A stretch of DNA of 64,000 nucleotides from Leekyejoonella antrihumi (GCF_007845645.1 NZ_VCQV01000025.1:1-64000), one strand, 5' to 3'. Positions 23,956-32,558 are shown, counted from the first letter of the stretch. Notes: generated from the letters alone by a model not told the origin. Translations and numbers: made by a program.

Positions 23956-25626
23956 ATGAGCAGCACCAACACCCCTCGACCGACAGGCGGTGACGTCCTG
24001 GTGGACGTCATGCGGACTCACGGGGTCGATACGGCGTTCGGCGTCGTCAGCATTCACAACCTGCCGCTGGTCGAGGCGGTCGACCGCGAGCTGCGGTTCG
24101 TGCCCGTCCGGCACGAGGCCGCCGCCGTGAACGCGGCCGACGGGTATGCCCGCGCAACAGGCCGGTTCGGGGTCGCCCTGACCAGCACGGGCACCGGAGC
24201 CGGCAACGCGGCGGGCTCGATGGTCGAGGCTCTGACCGCCGGCAGTCGGGTGCTGCACGTCACCGGGCAGATCGACAGCGAGTTCCTCGGATCGGGTCGA
24301 GGGGTGATCCACGAGGTTCCTCGCCAGCTGCAGCTGCTCCAGGCCGTCTCCCGTTTCGCCGCGACCGTGCAGCACGCGAGCGAGTCACGAAGCGTGCTCG
24401 AGTCGGCGATTGCGGACCTGTCCTCCGCCCCGTTCGCGCCGGCCAGCGTCGAGTGGCCCATCGATCTGCAGTACCTCGCTTCCTCGGCCGAGCAGGCCGA
24501 CCATCAACCAAAGCCCTCGAGCCGCAGCGCGGCCTCGTGGGAGGCCGCCGTGGCCGAAGCGATCGGGCTGCTCAGCGCCGCGCGGCGGCCACTGATCTGG
24601 GCTGGTGGTGGCGCCCGGTGGATCGGGGCGCCGCTCACCGCTCTCGCGGAACGGCTGGGGGCCGGCCTGCTGACCAGCAACTCCGGGCGCGGGTCCGTGC
24701 CCGAGGACCACCCGCTCGTGTTGGGCAACTTCGCAGCCAACCCCGGGCTCGCGTCACTGATCGACGACGCCGACCTGATCCTCAGCATCGGCACGCACTT
24801 TCGCTCCAACGAGACCAAGCACTACAGCCTGTCGCTGCCGGCCACGCACATCGCAATCGACCTCGACCCGGCCGCGCTGGGTCGGGTCTACCCGGCCACT
24901 GTCGCGCTGACCGGAGACGCGGCTGCGCTCGTGCCAGAGCTCCTTGCCGGACTTGCGCCCCACACTGCTGACGGCTGGCGGCATCGGGTCACCACCGCCC
25001 GGCAGGACGTGCGCCACTCCCTCGCCGAGGACATCGGCGCCTACCGGCAGATCTGCGAGTCGATCCGCCACCGGCTGCCCCGTGACGCCATAGTCGCGCG
25101 CGACGTCACCATCCCCTCCAGCTCATGGGGCAACCGACTTCTCGAGATCTACGACCCGCGCAGCAATATCTTCCCGGTCGGTGGCGGTATCGGGCAGGGC
25201 CTGGCCATGGGCATCGGCGCATCCATCGGACGGCCCGACGTGCCCACGCTGGTCATGGCCGGCGACGGCGGACTCGCGGTCCACCTCGGGGAGATGGCCA
25301 CCCTTGCCGACCAGCAGCCGTGGTGCGTCCTGGTCATCTTCAACGACGGTGGATACGGCGTCCTGCGCAACCTGCAGAGCCAGCACACCGGTCGCGTCTC
25401 CGGAGTGGACCTGTTCACACCCGATTTCGGCCTGCTGGCCGCATCCCTGGACCTACCACACACCCTGGTCCGCGATGGTGCCGCATTCGACACCGCGTTG
25501 GTCAAGGCGCTCGAGCTGCAGCGCCCCTACGTCATCGAGGTCGACGTGACCACGCTGCAGCCCACCCCCAAGCCGTTCGTGCCCCCGGTGCACGTCCCTG
25601 AAGGTCAAAGGAGATCAGGACGATGA
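23956..25626 (+). CDS. Thiamin-diphosphate-dependent enzyme (benzoylformate decarboxylase / acetolactate synthase type)
   Basis: A 556-residue protein with the three-domain layout of 2-oxo-acid decarboxylases. The catalytic Glu is E54 (VRHEAAAVNA), and the ThDP/Mg motif runs from AGDGG near residue 436 to FND near 463. AGGG in the central domain supports a nucleotide-like fold. It would decarboxylate a 2-oxo acid, ligate two carbonyl compounds, or cleave a C-C bond with transfer to CoA. The ATG at 23956 after CAGGAG is used instead of a frame opening inside the previous gene. Overlaps the next gene by ATGA. Confidence 0.88.
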   Translation: MSSTNTPRPTGGDVLVDVMRTHGVDTAFGVVSIHNLPLVEAVDRELRFVPVRHEAAAVNAADGYARATGRFGVALTSTGTGAGNAAGSMVEALTAGSRVLHVTGQIDSEFLGSGRGVIHEVPRQLQLLQAVSRFAATVQHASESRSVLESAIADLSSAPFAPASVEWPIDLQYLASSAEQADHQPKPSSRSAASWEAAVAEAIGLLSAARRPLIWAGGGARWIGAPLTALAERLGAGLLTSNSGRGSVPEDHPLVLGNFAANPGLASLIDDADLILSIGTHFRSNETKHYSLSLPATHIAIDLDPAALGRVYPATVALTGDAAALVPELLAGLAPHTADGWRHRVTTARQDVRHSLAEDIGAYRQICESIRHRLPRDAIVARDVTIPSSSWGNRLLEIYDPRSNIFPVGGGIGQGLAMGIGASIGRPDVPTLVMAGDGGLAVHLGEMATLADQQPWCVLVIFNDGGYGVLRNLQSQHTGRVSGVDLFTPDFGLLAASLDLPHTLVRDGAAFDTALVKALELQRPYVIEVDVTTLQPTPKPFVPPVHVPEGQRRSGR

Positions 25627-26153
25627 AGCTCGATGACACCGCGCCTGCCGTGCTGGCTCTACACACCGCGGCGCCCACAGCCGACTGGCCGGCCCCCAGC
25701 ATCGACGAGGTCACACTCCGAAAAGTGACCTTCGCCGAAGACACCGATCTCGCATCCCGAGTCACCGTCGCTGCCAGGGCGATCGACGAGTTCGGCTCGC
25801 CGATGCACGTGCTTGCCAGTGGGGACGACGGGGCCGTCGCCATCCGCCTGGCAGTCACCCACCCTGAGCTCGTCAAGAGCCTGGTGTTGGCCGACGCCAC
25901 CTCCCACACCGCTCTCGGTGACGTGACCGCGGACCTGACAGCGGTCACCGTGCCCGCGCTGGTGGTCTGCGCGGCGCCAGAACTCAACAGCGACCTCACC
26001 GCATCGCAAGAGCTCGCCGGTCAGATCAGCAACGGCGTATTCGTGGTGATGGACCGCGTGGAGCGGCCCGCGCATCGTGCTCGCCCCGACTCATTCAACG
26101 CCTGGTCGGACTCCTTCATCTCCATCGTCGAGGGGCTTCGAGGCCTGGCCTGA
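25623..26153 (+). CDS. Alpha/beta-hydrolase-like protein lacking its nucleophile
   Basis: A 176-residue protein, well short of the usual 260-280. The segment HVLASGDDGAVAIRLAVTHPELVKSLVLAD (split here as residues 62-91) matches the nucleophile elbow and following helix of alpha/beta hydrolases, but the Ser position is Gly67 with two Asp after it. RPAHRARPDSF resembles the C-terminal His region. Probably catalytically inactive; a scaffold, chaperone or regulatory subunit of a neighbour is possible. It is co-translated (ATGA) with the ThDP enzyme and intact in frame, so not obviously a pseudogene. Confidence 0.65.
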   Translation: MKLDDTAPAVLALHTAAPTADWPAPSIDEVTLRKVTFAEDTDLASRVTVAARAIDEFGSPMHVLASGDDGAVAIRLAVTHPELVKSLVLADATSHTALGDVTADLTAVTVPALVVCAAPELNSDLTASQELAGQISNGVFVVMDRVERPAHRARPDSFNAWSDSFISIVEGLRGLA

Positions 26154-26193
26154 CCACCACCACCAAATCAACAACTACGAACTGGAGGACGCC

Positions 26194-26415
26194 GTGCAAG
26201 CACCGCTCTACCTGGAACCGAACCAGACCCGTGAAGGCCCTCTCACGCCCTACGAGGCAAAGCTCTCCGGCCTGATCCAACGAGTATTCGCCGAAGGCCA
26301 CTACGGGCTCCAGGAGCTCGTCCAAGGACTCAACGACCACGGATCAACCGCGCCGGACGGCGCACCGTGGACCGAGGAGTCGTTCCGTGCAGAAATGAGC
26401 AGGTTGGGAGCCTGA
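26194..26415 (+). CDS. Small recombinase-like helix-turn-helix protein
   Basis: A 73-residue protein with no nuclease or recombinase catalytic domain. Its second half (ELVQGLNDHGSTAPDG, then PWTEESF) resembles the linker helix-turn-helix found in large serine recombinases (pattern LN-x-x-G-x-x-T/A-P-x-G-x-x-W). The GTG at 26194 follows GGAGG. Its stop is one base before the Rieske start, so the two are co-translated. Function unknown: the pairing suggests a small accessory or docking subunit rather than a DNA recombination role. Confidence 0.7.
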   Translation: MQAPLYLEPNQTREGPLTPYEAKLSGLIQRVFAEGHYGLQELVQGLNDHGSTAPDGAPWTEESFRAEMSRLGA

Positions 26416-26416
26416 G

Positions 26417-27478
26417 ATGACCATCACCACCGAACGAGTCAACAGTGCGGGCAAGAACACCGGCCCGTTGGACCTCGACGAGCTCACCGCCACCGGGCTC
26501 CGCGACCGCTGGTACCCCGTTCTCCCGTCCAAGCTGGTGCCGCGCGGAGACATGAAGAAGGTCACCCGGCTCGGCAAGGACTGGCTGCTCTTCCGCGATT
26601 CCAAGGGCAAGCTGTCGGTCCTCGCCGACCGGTGTCCACACCGCAATGCGCCACTGTCCGCAGGCCAGCACCTCGGCGATCGGGTGAAGTGCCAGTACCA
26701 CGGCGTGGAGGTCGACGACAGCGGCACCGTGGTCAAGGTGCCAGGGATGCCTGGGTGTGCGCTCGAGGGCAAGCAGGCCGCCCTGAGCCTTGAAGTGGTC
26801 GAGGCGGCCGAGGTGATCTTCGCGTGGTTCCCCGCGACCCCGGACAGCAAGGCACCCGAATTCGTCCTGCCGGAATGGCTTGGCTCGCCCGAGTGCTCCT
26901 TCTTCCCCAACTTTGTGGAGTGGAAGGCACCCTGGCGCTTCTACCTCGACAACGTCCTCGACCCGATGCACGGAGCCTTCCTGCATGCCGACTCGCACTC
27001 GATGTTCCAGGGTGACACCACGGCCCGGTTCCGGATCCGGGAGACCGACCGCGGATTCTTCTTCGAGAAGACCGACCAGGTCGGCAAGAACTTCGACTGG
27101 GTCGAGTACGTCAGCGAGAACGGGCTCGACTACGTCAACCTGGAGATCCCGTATGGCCCCGAGGCGGGGCCCGGCGGCCCGTTCGGCATCGTCGGCATTC
27201 CAGTGCCGATCAGCGCCGACACCACAGCCGTATTCCACTGGCGCACTCGCAAGGTGGCCGGCTGGGAACGTGACGTGTGGCGCTTCCTCTACCGCAGCGC
27301 GTTGGAGGACAAGCACTGGGCGGTTCTGGAGCAGGACCGCAACATGCTGGAGAACTTCGCCACCGACGCCGACCAGGCCGAGCACCTCTACCAGCACGAC
27401 CTCGGCGTCGCACGCATCCGCAGGATGTACCGCGCCGCGGCGCAGGAGCAGGCCAAGCAGATCGCCGAGCACGGCTGA
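26417..27478 (+). CDS. Rieske non-haem iron oxygenase, alpha subunit (phthalate/PobA type)
   Basis: A 353-residue terminal oxygenase. The Rieske [2Fe-2S] ligands are C73, H75, C92 and H95 (CPHRNAP, then CQYHG). The mononuclear iron site follows the pattern N179-x2-D182-x2-H185-x4-H190 (NVLDPMHGAFLH), with Asp residues near 330 available as third ligand. No beta subunit is encoded, as is normal for the homotrimeric phthalate/vanillate class that uses a PDR-type reductase, present at 18781. It would hydroxylate or demethylate an aromatic substrate. Last gene of the operon. Confidence 0.93.
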   Translation: MTITTERVNSAGKNTGPLDLDELTATGLRDRWYPVLPSKLVPRGDMKKVTRLGKDWLLFRDSKGKLSVLADRCPHRNAPLSAGQHLGDRVKCQYHGVEVDDSGTVVKVPGMPGCALEGKQAALSLEVVEAAEVIFAWFPATPDSKAPEFVLPEWLGSPECSFFPNFVEWKAPWRFYLDNVLDPMHGAFLHADSHSMFQGDTTARFRIRETDRGFFFEKTDQVGKNFDWVEYVSENGLDYVNLEIPYGPEAGPGGPFGIVGIPVPISADTTAVFHWRTRKVAGWERDVWRFLYRSALEDKHWAVLEQDRNMLENFATDADQAEHLYQHDLGVARIRRMYRAAAQEQAKQIAEHG

Positions 27479-27570
27479 CGCGGCCCTGCTCCACCCGCCT
27501 GGCTCGCTCGTGCGGCCGCGCGCAGCCTACCCACACCCGATTTCAGCGACGGGGCGCACAGTGTGCGTTG

Positions 27571-28314
27571 CTAACCGGTGACCCTGTGCAGCTTGTGGGC
27601 GGCGGCCTGGGCGCGCGGCCGCACGACGAGCTGGTCGATGTTCACATGCGCCGGCCGGCTCGCGACGAAGGCGACGCAGTCGGCGACATCCTCCTGCTGC
27701 AGCGGGTCCACCCCCTCGTAGACCTTCGCGGCGCGCTGCTCATCGCCGTGGAACCTCACCAGCGAGAACTCGTCGGACTGCACCAGGCCCGGCAGGATCT
27801 CGCAGATCCGGACGGGCTGGTCCACCAGCTCGAGGCGCAACGACGCCATCATCGCGTGCTCGGCGAACTTCGCGCCGCAGTAGCCGCCGGCCCCTTCATA
27901 CGCCACCAGTCCCGACGTGGACCCGATCGTGATCAGCACGCCCTGCGCCCCAGTCAGGGCTGGCAGCAGCGCCTGGATGGTCGCCGTCGCACCGATCACG
28001 TTGGTCTCAAACATCGCTCGCCACTCGTCGAGATTCGCCTGAGCGACAGTATCCATCCCGAGCGCGCCACCGGCGTTGACCACCAGGACGTCCAGTCGGT
28101 CCCCGACGACCTCTGCCAGAGCGGCCAGATCGCTCGGCCTGGTCACGTCGCAGGTGACCGCGCGACCGTCGATCTCCTGGGCGAGCTCCTCGACCCGCTC
28201 GGTGCGCCGGGCCGCGCAGAACACTTCGAACCCGTCCGCCGCCAGTCGGCGGGCGCTCGCCCGGCCGATCCCGCTGCTCGCCCCGGTCACCACTGCCACA
28301 GGTCTGGTTTCCAC
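27571..28314 (-). CDS. SDR family oxidoreductase (YdfG-like)
   Basis: A 247-residue classical SDR: TGASSGIG near the N-terminus, CAARRTER after the second strand (Arg residues favour NADP), VVNAGGALG, catalytic Ser in GSTSGL and YCGAK. The C-terminal QQEDVADCVAFVASRP is typical of the serine/3-hydroxy-acid dehydrogenase branch. GTG start at 28314 without a clear RBS. It converges on the Rieske gene and has its own orientation, so it need not belong to the catabolic operon. Confidence 0.85.
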   Translation of the reverse strand: METRPVAVVTGASSGIGRASARRLAADGFEVFCAARRTERVEELAQEIDGRAVTCDVTRPSDLAALAEVVGDRLDVLVVNAGGALGMDTVAQANLDEWRAMFETNVIGATATIQALLPALTGAQGVLITIGSTSGLVAYEGAGGYCGAKFAEHAMMASLRLELVDQPVRICEILPGLVQSDEFSLVRFHGDEQRAAKVYEGVDPLQQEDVADCVAFVASRPAHVNIDQLVVRPRAQAAAHKLHRVTG

Positions 28315-28891
28315 GTCGCAAAGTTACCCGCACCGCTCGCGGCAGCGCGCAGCGGCCAGGTCTCGCGTCAGTCAGGTCAGCTGCAGGTGAACGGCCAGCC
28401 GCACGACGTCCGCGTGCATCGGGTCAGTGCGCGATCAATGGACTCGCCCGGCTCCAATCGTCCTCCTGGCAGGAATCGCCCTTCCTCGCTGGAACGACAA
28501 CACCGTGACCTTCCCTGGTGCTTGGCACGCGCGACCGCATGCACCCGGTGCACCAGATCCTGCGGGGCTGTTGCAGGGTTCCGCGGATGTCCGCATCCGC
28601 ATAGTCAACGTAGGACGGATCGAACAGCGACTGGAAGCGGTGCCGCATGCTACCTATGGCCGACCAGGCCAGACCTGTCTCGCCAGCCGCGGCGACCGCA
28701 TCGGCTCGGGCTTGAGGTTTCCCAGTCGATGTCGCGGGATCTTCGGGGGTAGTCGACACTGTCGACCCCGAAGGGTCGAATCGTCCGTTCGGCATGGCGT
28801 GTCGGTTGCTCGTGCCAATATGGGCGACCCCGACGGCTTCCGCTGGCAAATCGCCTACGACCCCTACCCGATCGGACAGAAGGTGACGCGG
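28315..28891. other. Decayed interval between SDR and pterin dehydratase genes
   Basis: No intact gene. It contains a Nudix-like relic on the minus strand (28372-28560) and, just before the next gene in the same frame (28820-28891), DPDGFRWQIAYDP, which resembles the C-terminal end of a glyoxalase-like protein. These look like leftovers of past insertion or deletion. Confidence 0.4.
28372..28560 (-). pseudogene. Nudix hydrolase relic
   Basis: On the minus strand the peptide RFLPGGRLEPGESIDRAL reproduces the start of the Nudix box (G-x5-E-x7-R), but the segments before (HGVVVPARKG) and after (HADVVRLAVHLQLT) are in different frames, and the R-E-x2-E-E part is lost. It is too short for certainty; chance in GC-rich sequence cannot be excluded. 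Confidence 0.35.
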
Positions 28892-29590
28892 ATGAGCGAC
28901 AAGACCGAGACCCCGCCCGACCCGAAGCGCACACTGACGGAGCTGGAGCTGGTCACCGAACAGCTGCCCGACTGGCGGATGCTGATCGACCGGCTGCACG
29001 CCAGCTTCGACACCGGCGATTTCATCACCGCGGTCAAGCTCGTCGACGCAATCACGCTGACCGCCGAGGAGATGGACCACCATCCCGACCTCGACCTGGC
29101 CTACGGGCGGCTCGATGTCCGGCTGACCAGTCATGACGTCGGTGGCGTGACCCCGCGCGACGTGGTGCTGGCGAGGGCCATCAGCGAGCTGGCTCTGGCC
29201 GCCGAGGCCACGCCGCATCCGGAGCGCACCAGCGTGCTCGAACTCGGCCTCGATTCGGCCGACGCCGCAGAGATCAGGCCGTTCTGGGTGGCCCTGCTCG
29301 ACTACGACACGGTCGAGGCCTGGGGCGAGATCCAGATCCGCGACGTCACCGGGCGCCGGGCGACGATCTGGTTCCAGCCCACCGAAGCCCACGACGTTCC
29401 ACGGCAGCGATGGCACCTCGACCTGCGCATCCCGCCCGAAGTGGTCGAGGACCGCATTGCCGCCGCGATCGAAGCCGGCGGCGACCTGGTCGACGACACC
29501 GCCGCGCCGGCGTTCTGGGTGCTCGCCGACCCGCAGGGCAACCGCGCGTGCCTGACCACCTGGCAGGGCCGCGAGCCGCAAGGAGTGTGA
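28892..29590 (+). CDS. 4a-hydroxytetrahydrobiopterin dehydratase fused to a glyoxalase-like domain
   Basis: A 232-residue fusion. Residues about 15-105 are a pterin-4a-carbinolamine dehydratase domain with the active-site EEMDHHPDLDLAYGRLDV and SHDVGGVTPRDV. Residues about 115-230 are a glyoxalase-like VOC module (LDSADAAEIRPFWVALLDY; terminal VLADPQGNRACL). This pairing is common in actinobacteria, where true pterin-dependent hydroxylases are often absent, so the substrate may not be a pterin. ATG at 28892 is preceded by AGAAGG; the longer open frame upstream is rejected. Confidence 0.85.
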   Translation: MSDKTETPPDPKRTLTELELVTEQLPDWRMLIDRLHASFDTGDFITAVKLVDAITLTAEEMDHHPDLDLAYGRLDVRLTSHDVGGVTPRDVVLARAISELALAAEATPHPERTSVLELGLDSADAAEIRPFWVALLDYDTVEAWGEIQIRDVTGRRATIWFQPTEAHDVPRQRWHLDLRIPPEVVEDRIAAAIEAGGDLVDDTAAPAFWVLADPQGNRACLTTWQGREPQGV

Positions 29591-29834
29591 GACACACGTC
29601 TTGGCAGACGAGACGCGCCACCGTCTCGCTACACGACCTGTTTGTGGTGCCATTCAGACCATCGGGATGGCACCGGTGTAGTAGTCGCAGTGATGCCTGA
29701 AGCCGGCTTCGGTGAGGTTGTTGGAGAGGGCGTCGTCGCTGGAAACCTGGTTGACCACGATTGCAGTAATCCACGCCTGGCCCCAGCCGAGCCCCTTGCG
29801 ATGAACCGTTCGCCGATCCGCTGTCGGTCGACGC

Positions 29835-30163
29835 TCAACTGGAACAGTCGACCGCGACTGCCAGAGCGACGCAGATCGCGCGCATGCGAGCGTCGGATAG
29901 TCGCCCAAGGCGTTCGACGAGGATCCCGGTCGAGACACTTTCGATGGAGTCGAGGTTGACGGCGGAGCGCAGCGGCACCGGGTCATCACCGGGTTCGAGA
30001 ACAACTTCGCTGCCGAGTCCTCGAATGCTCGTCGTGCATGGCGCTACGAGCGCGCGGCGATGCCGTGGATAACGGCGTCACGCGAGAGAACGACGACGGG
30101 GCGGCGGCCGATCTCGGCCATCTCGCACCACCAGACTTCCCCACGCCCGGGGAGGCCGTTCAC
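29835..30163 (-). pseudogene. MazF-like toxin with a frameshift
   Basis: GTG at 30163 overlaps the antitoxin stop (GTGA) and opens GLPGRGEVWWCEMAE and GRRPVVVLSRDAVIHG, the first strands of a MazF/PemK endoribonuclease. The frame then hits a stop (TAG near 30050). One frame over the protein resumes: RALVAPCTTSIRGLGSEVVL, VNLDSIESVSTG, RLGRLSDARMRAI, ending at the stop 29835-29837. A one-base loss near 30051-30062 accounts for it. As sequenced the toxin should be inactive. Confidence 0.8.
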
Positions 30164-30393
30164 GACCCGGCAACTGCCCGCCGGAAGGAGGCCAGGTCTC
30201 CCCATTCGTCCGGCTCGTCTAGTGGGTGCTTGTCATAGGCGGCGTAGCTTGCGTCCACCTCGGTGGAACGGTGCCGAGCCAGCAACGCAGCAAGCGCCTC
30301 GTCCACCAGTGCCGCGTCCGTCGTCCCGCAAACCTTGCGGGCACCTTCCAGGAGTGCAGCGTCGACCGTGGTGCTCAAACGTATGCGGGCCAT
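30160..30393 (-). CDS. MazE/VapB-like antitoxin
   Basis: A 77-residue antitoxin. The N-terminal [18 protein letters not shown] is a ribbon-helix-helix-type DNA-binding start, and the acidic, Tyr/Trp-bearing tail ([17 protein letters not shown]) is typical of the toxin-wrapping part. The ATG at 30393 is set by the domain start. It should bind the palindrome just upstream and repress the pair. It remains intact while its toxin partner is frameshifted. Confidence 0.82.
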   Translation of the reverse strand: MARIRLSTTVDAALLEGARKVCGTTDAALVDEALAALLARHRSTEVDASYAAYDKHPLDEPDEWGDLASFRRAVAGS

Positions 30394-30400
30394 GCCACTA

Positions 30401-30422
30401 CCATGCCACATTCGTGGCATGG
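30401..30422. promoter_or_regulatory. Antitoxin operator: 9-bp inverted repeat
   Basis: CCATGCCAC (30401-30409), spacer ATTC, GTGGCATGG (30414-30422): a perfect 9-bp inverted repeat 8 bases upstream of the antitoxin start. A third copy of CCATGCCAC lies at 30390-30398, overlapping the start codon. This is the layout of an autoregulated toxin-antitoxin operator. Confidence 0.7.
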
Positions 30423-30471
30423 CTGGAAGCCCGGCATCCGGGCCCGACCACCCGGGCATAACCTGAACCTC

Positions 30472-31608
30472 GTGCCCACCCTCCGACCTTTCCGAGTGCG
30501 CCCGACCGGGCACGCCGCATACCTCGAAGCGCTGCGCGCCGCGCTCGACGGCACCGGACCCGCCCTGCTGCCGTATGCGGGGGCCGACGCCGCGCCGGAA
30601 CGGGACTGGGCAGAGACGGACCTGCCCGACGGACTGGCGCTGGTGGTGAGTACCTCAGGATCCACCGGCCGCCCGAAGCGCGCGATGCTGACCGCCGGCG
30701 CGCTGATCGCGAGCGCCGACGCCACCCACGAGCGGCTCGGCGGCCCCGGGCAGTGGCTGCTGCCGATGCCGGCGCACCACATCGCGGGCAGCCAGGTGCT
30801 GATCCGGTCGGTGCGAGCCGGCGAGCAGCCGGTCACACTGCCCGAGTTCAGCCTCGACGCATTCACGGACGCGGCCGAGGCGATGAGCGGTGGGCGACGG
30901 TACACCGCGCTCGTGCCGACCCAGTTGCGCCGCCTCCTCGATCAGGGCAGGGCCGCCCTGCTGGCCGACTTCGACGGGATCCTGCTCGGCGGTGCGGCCA
31001 GTCCCCCGGCGCTACTGCAGGAGGCACGCCGCGCCGGGATCTCGTTGCTCACGACCTACGGCATGAGCGAGACGGCCGGGGGGTGTGTCTATGACGGCAG
31101 GCCGCTGCGCGGCACCACGGTCGAGCTGGACCCTGACGGGCGCATCCTCCTGGGCGGACCGACGATCGCCACCGGGTACCTCGCCGACCCCGGCCGGACC
31201 GGCGACGCGTTCCTCCTCGACGGCGCCCGCCGTTTTCGCACCGACGACCTCGGCAGCCTCGACGACGGCGTCCTACAGGTCCTCGGCCGCATCGACGACC
31301 TCATCACCACCGGTGGCCTCAAGGTGGCACCACGCATCGTCGAGGAGGCGGCGGCCGCCCTCCCGCAGATCGGTGAGGCGGTCGCCGTCGCAACACCGGA
31401 TCCCGAGTGGGGGCACGCGGTCAGTCTGGCCATCACCTGCCGCGAGGCGACCACCCTCGAGCGGCTGCGGGATGACCTGCGAGCGAGCCTGCCGGCATAC
31501 GCCCTCCCCCGGCGCCTGCTGACGCTGGCGACGATCCCGACACGCGGACCCGGCAAACCCGACCGTGCCGCTATTGCGGCGATGTCGGGGTGGCAAGATC
31601 TGCCATGA
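30472..31608 (+). CDS. menE: o-succinylbenzoate-CoA ligase
   Basis: Adenylate-forming enzyme that activates o-succinylbenzoate for MenB. At 378 residues it has the compact length of actinobacterial MenE. It has the phosphate-binding [25 protein letters not shown], the ribose-binding FRTDDLG, hinge [11 protein letters not shown] and C-terminal catalytic Lys in GPGKPDR. GTG at 30472 begins [12 protein letters not shown]; longer frames cross the antitoxin operator. It is 27 kb away from menB and menC in this window although these genes are usually close. Confidence 0.93.
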   Translation: MPTLRPFRVRPTGHAAYLEALRAALDGTGPALLPYAGADAAPERDWAETDLPDGLALVVSTSGSTGRPKRAMLTAGALIASADATHERLGGPGQWLLPMPAHHIAGSQVLIRSVRAGEQPVTLPEFSLDAFTDAAEAMSGGRRYTALVPTQLRRLLDQGRAALLADFDGILLGGAASPPALLQEARRAGISLLTTYGMSETAGGCVYDGRPLRGTTVELDPDGRILLGGPTIATGYLADPGRTGDAFLLDGARRFRTDDLGSLDDGVLQVLGRIDDLITTGGLKVAPRIVEEAAAALPQIGEAVAVATPDPEWGHAVSLAITCREATTLERLRDDLRASLPAYALPRRLLTLATIPTRGPGKPDRAAIAAMSGWQDLP

Positions 31609-31671
31609 GACACCGGCACCGCGCCGGCACGAACCTCAGCCGACACGCAGCACATCGGAGTACATCACCAC

Positions 31672-32556
31672 ATGGCCACGCTCAACCAATGGATTGCCGG
31701 CGCTCGTCCCCGCACCCTCCCCATCGCGATCGCCCCGGTCGCGGTCGGCACCGGGTCCGCCTACACCTTCGAGCGGGCGAACACGGGCTATGCACTGCTC
31801 GCCCTGGTGGTCGCACTGCTGCTGCAGGTCGGCGTCAACTTCGCCAATGACTACTCCGACGGCGTCCGCGGCACCGATGACAACCGCGTCGGTCCGGTGC
31901 GCCTGGTGGGCCAAGGGCTCGCGACCGCCGTCAACGTCAAGCTCGCGGCGATGGCATGCTTCGTCTTCGCGGCCGTATGCGGTATCGCCCTGATCGGCCT
32001 GGCCGGCACACCCCTGCTGCTACTGGCCGGTGTCGCTGCGATCTGGGCCGCCTGGCACTACACCGGCGGCAAGCATCCCTACGGCTACCTGGGCCTTGGC
32101 GAGGTCTTCGTCTTCGTATTCTTCGGGCTCTTCGCAACTCTCGGCACCACCTACACCCAGGCCGGCCAGATCGACCTGGCCACGGTGGCCGGCGCGGTCG
32201 GCGTGGGTGCGCTCGCCTGCGCCATCCTGGTGGCCAACAACCTGCGCGACATCCCCGGAGACATCGAGTCGGGCAAACGCACCCTGGCGGTCCGGCTGGG
32301 TGACCGTGGCACGCGAATCCTCTACGTGGCGCTGGTCCTTGTGTCGCTGGTGATGGTCCTGCTGGCCGCCACGGTGCACACGTGGGCCGCGCTGGGCATC
32401 GTCGGGCTGCTGCTGCTGGCCAGACCGCTGAAGGTCGTGGTCGGCGGAAACCGCGGTCGCGACCTGATCCCGGCGCTCTCGGACACGGGCCTGGCGATCC
32501 TCGCCTACGGCCTGACGTTCGGGATCGGCCTCTACCTGGCCTACCGGCTCGGCTGA
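31672..32556 (+). CDS. menA: 1,4-dihydroxy-2-naphthoate prenyltransferase
   Basis: UbiA-family membrane enzyme, 294 residues with about eight to nine hydrophobic helices, that attaches the polyprenyl chain in menaquinone synthesis. The two Asp-rich active-site loops are NFANDYSDGVRGTD and NNLRDIPGDIESGKRT. It follows menE by 63 bases on the same strand and ends just before a strong hairpin. Confidence 0.94.
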   Translation: MATLNQWIAGARPRTLPIAIAPVAVGTGSAYTFERANTGYALLALVVALLLQVGVNFANDYSDGVRGTDDNRVGPVRLVGQGLATAVNVKLAAMACFVFAAVCGIALIGLAGTPLLLLAGVAAIWAAWHYTGGKHPYGYLGLGEVFVFVFFGLFATLGTTYTQAGQIDLATVAGAVGVGALACAILVANNLRDIPGDIESGKRTLAVRLGDRGTRILYVALVLVSLVMVLLAATVHTWAALGIVGLLLLARPLKVVVGGNRGRDLIPALSDTGLAILAYGLTFGIGLYLAYRLG

Positions 32557-32558
32557 TG

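Noticed and set aside
26194-26415. Small HTH protein as evidence of a serine-recombinase mobile element
   Set aside because: No catalytic resolvase domain or truncated recombinase lies nearby, and it is neatly coupled to the Rieske gene.
28427-28891. Extended N-terminus for the pterin dehydratase fusion
   Set aside because: The added residues are low-quality sequence apart from a glyoxalase-like tail, and only the ATG at 28892 has a ribosome-binding site.
29591-29834. Minus-strand frame ending near 29654 as a separate gene
   Set aside because: It overlaps the MazF remnant and no family is recognisable; kept as undefined spacer.
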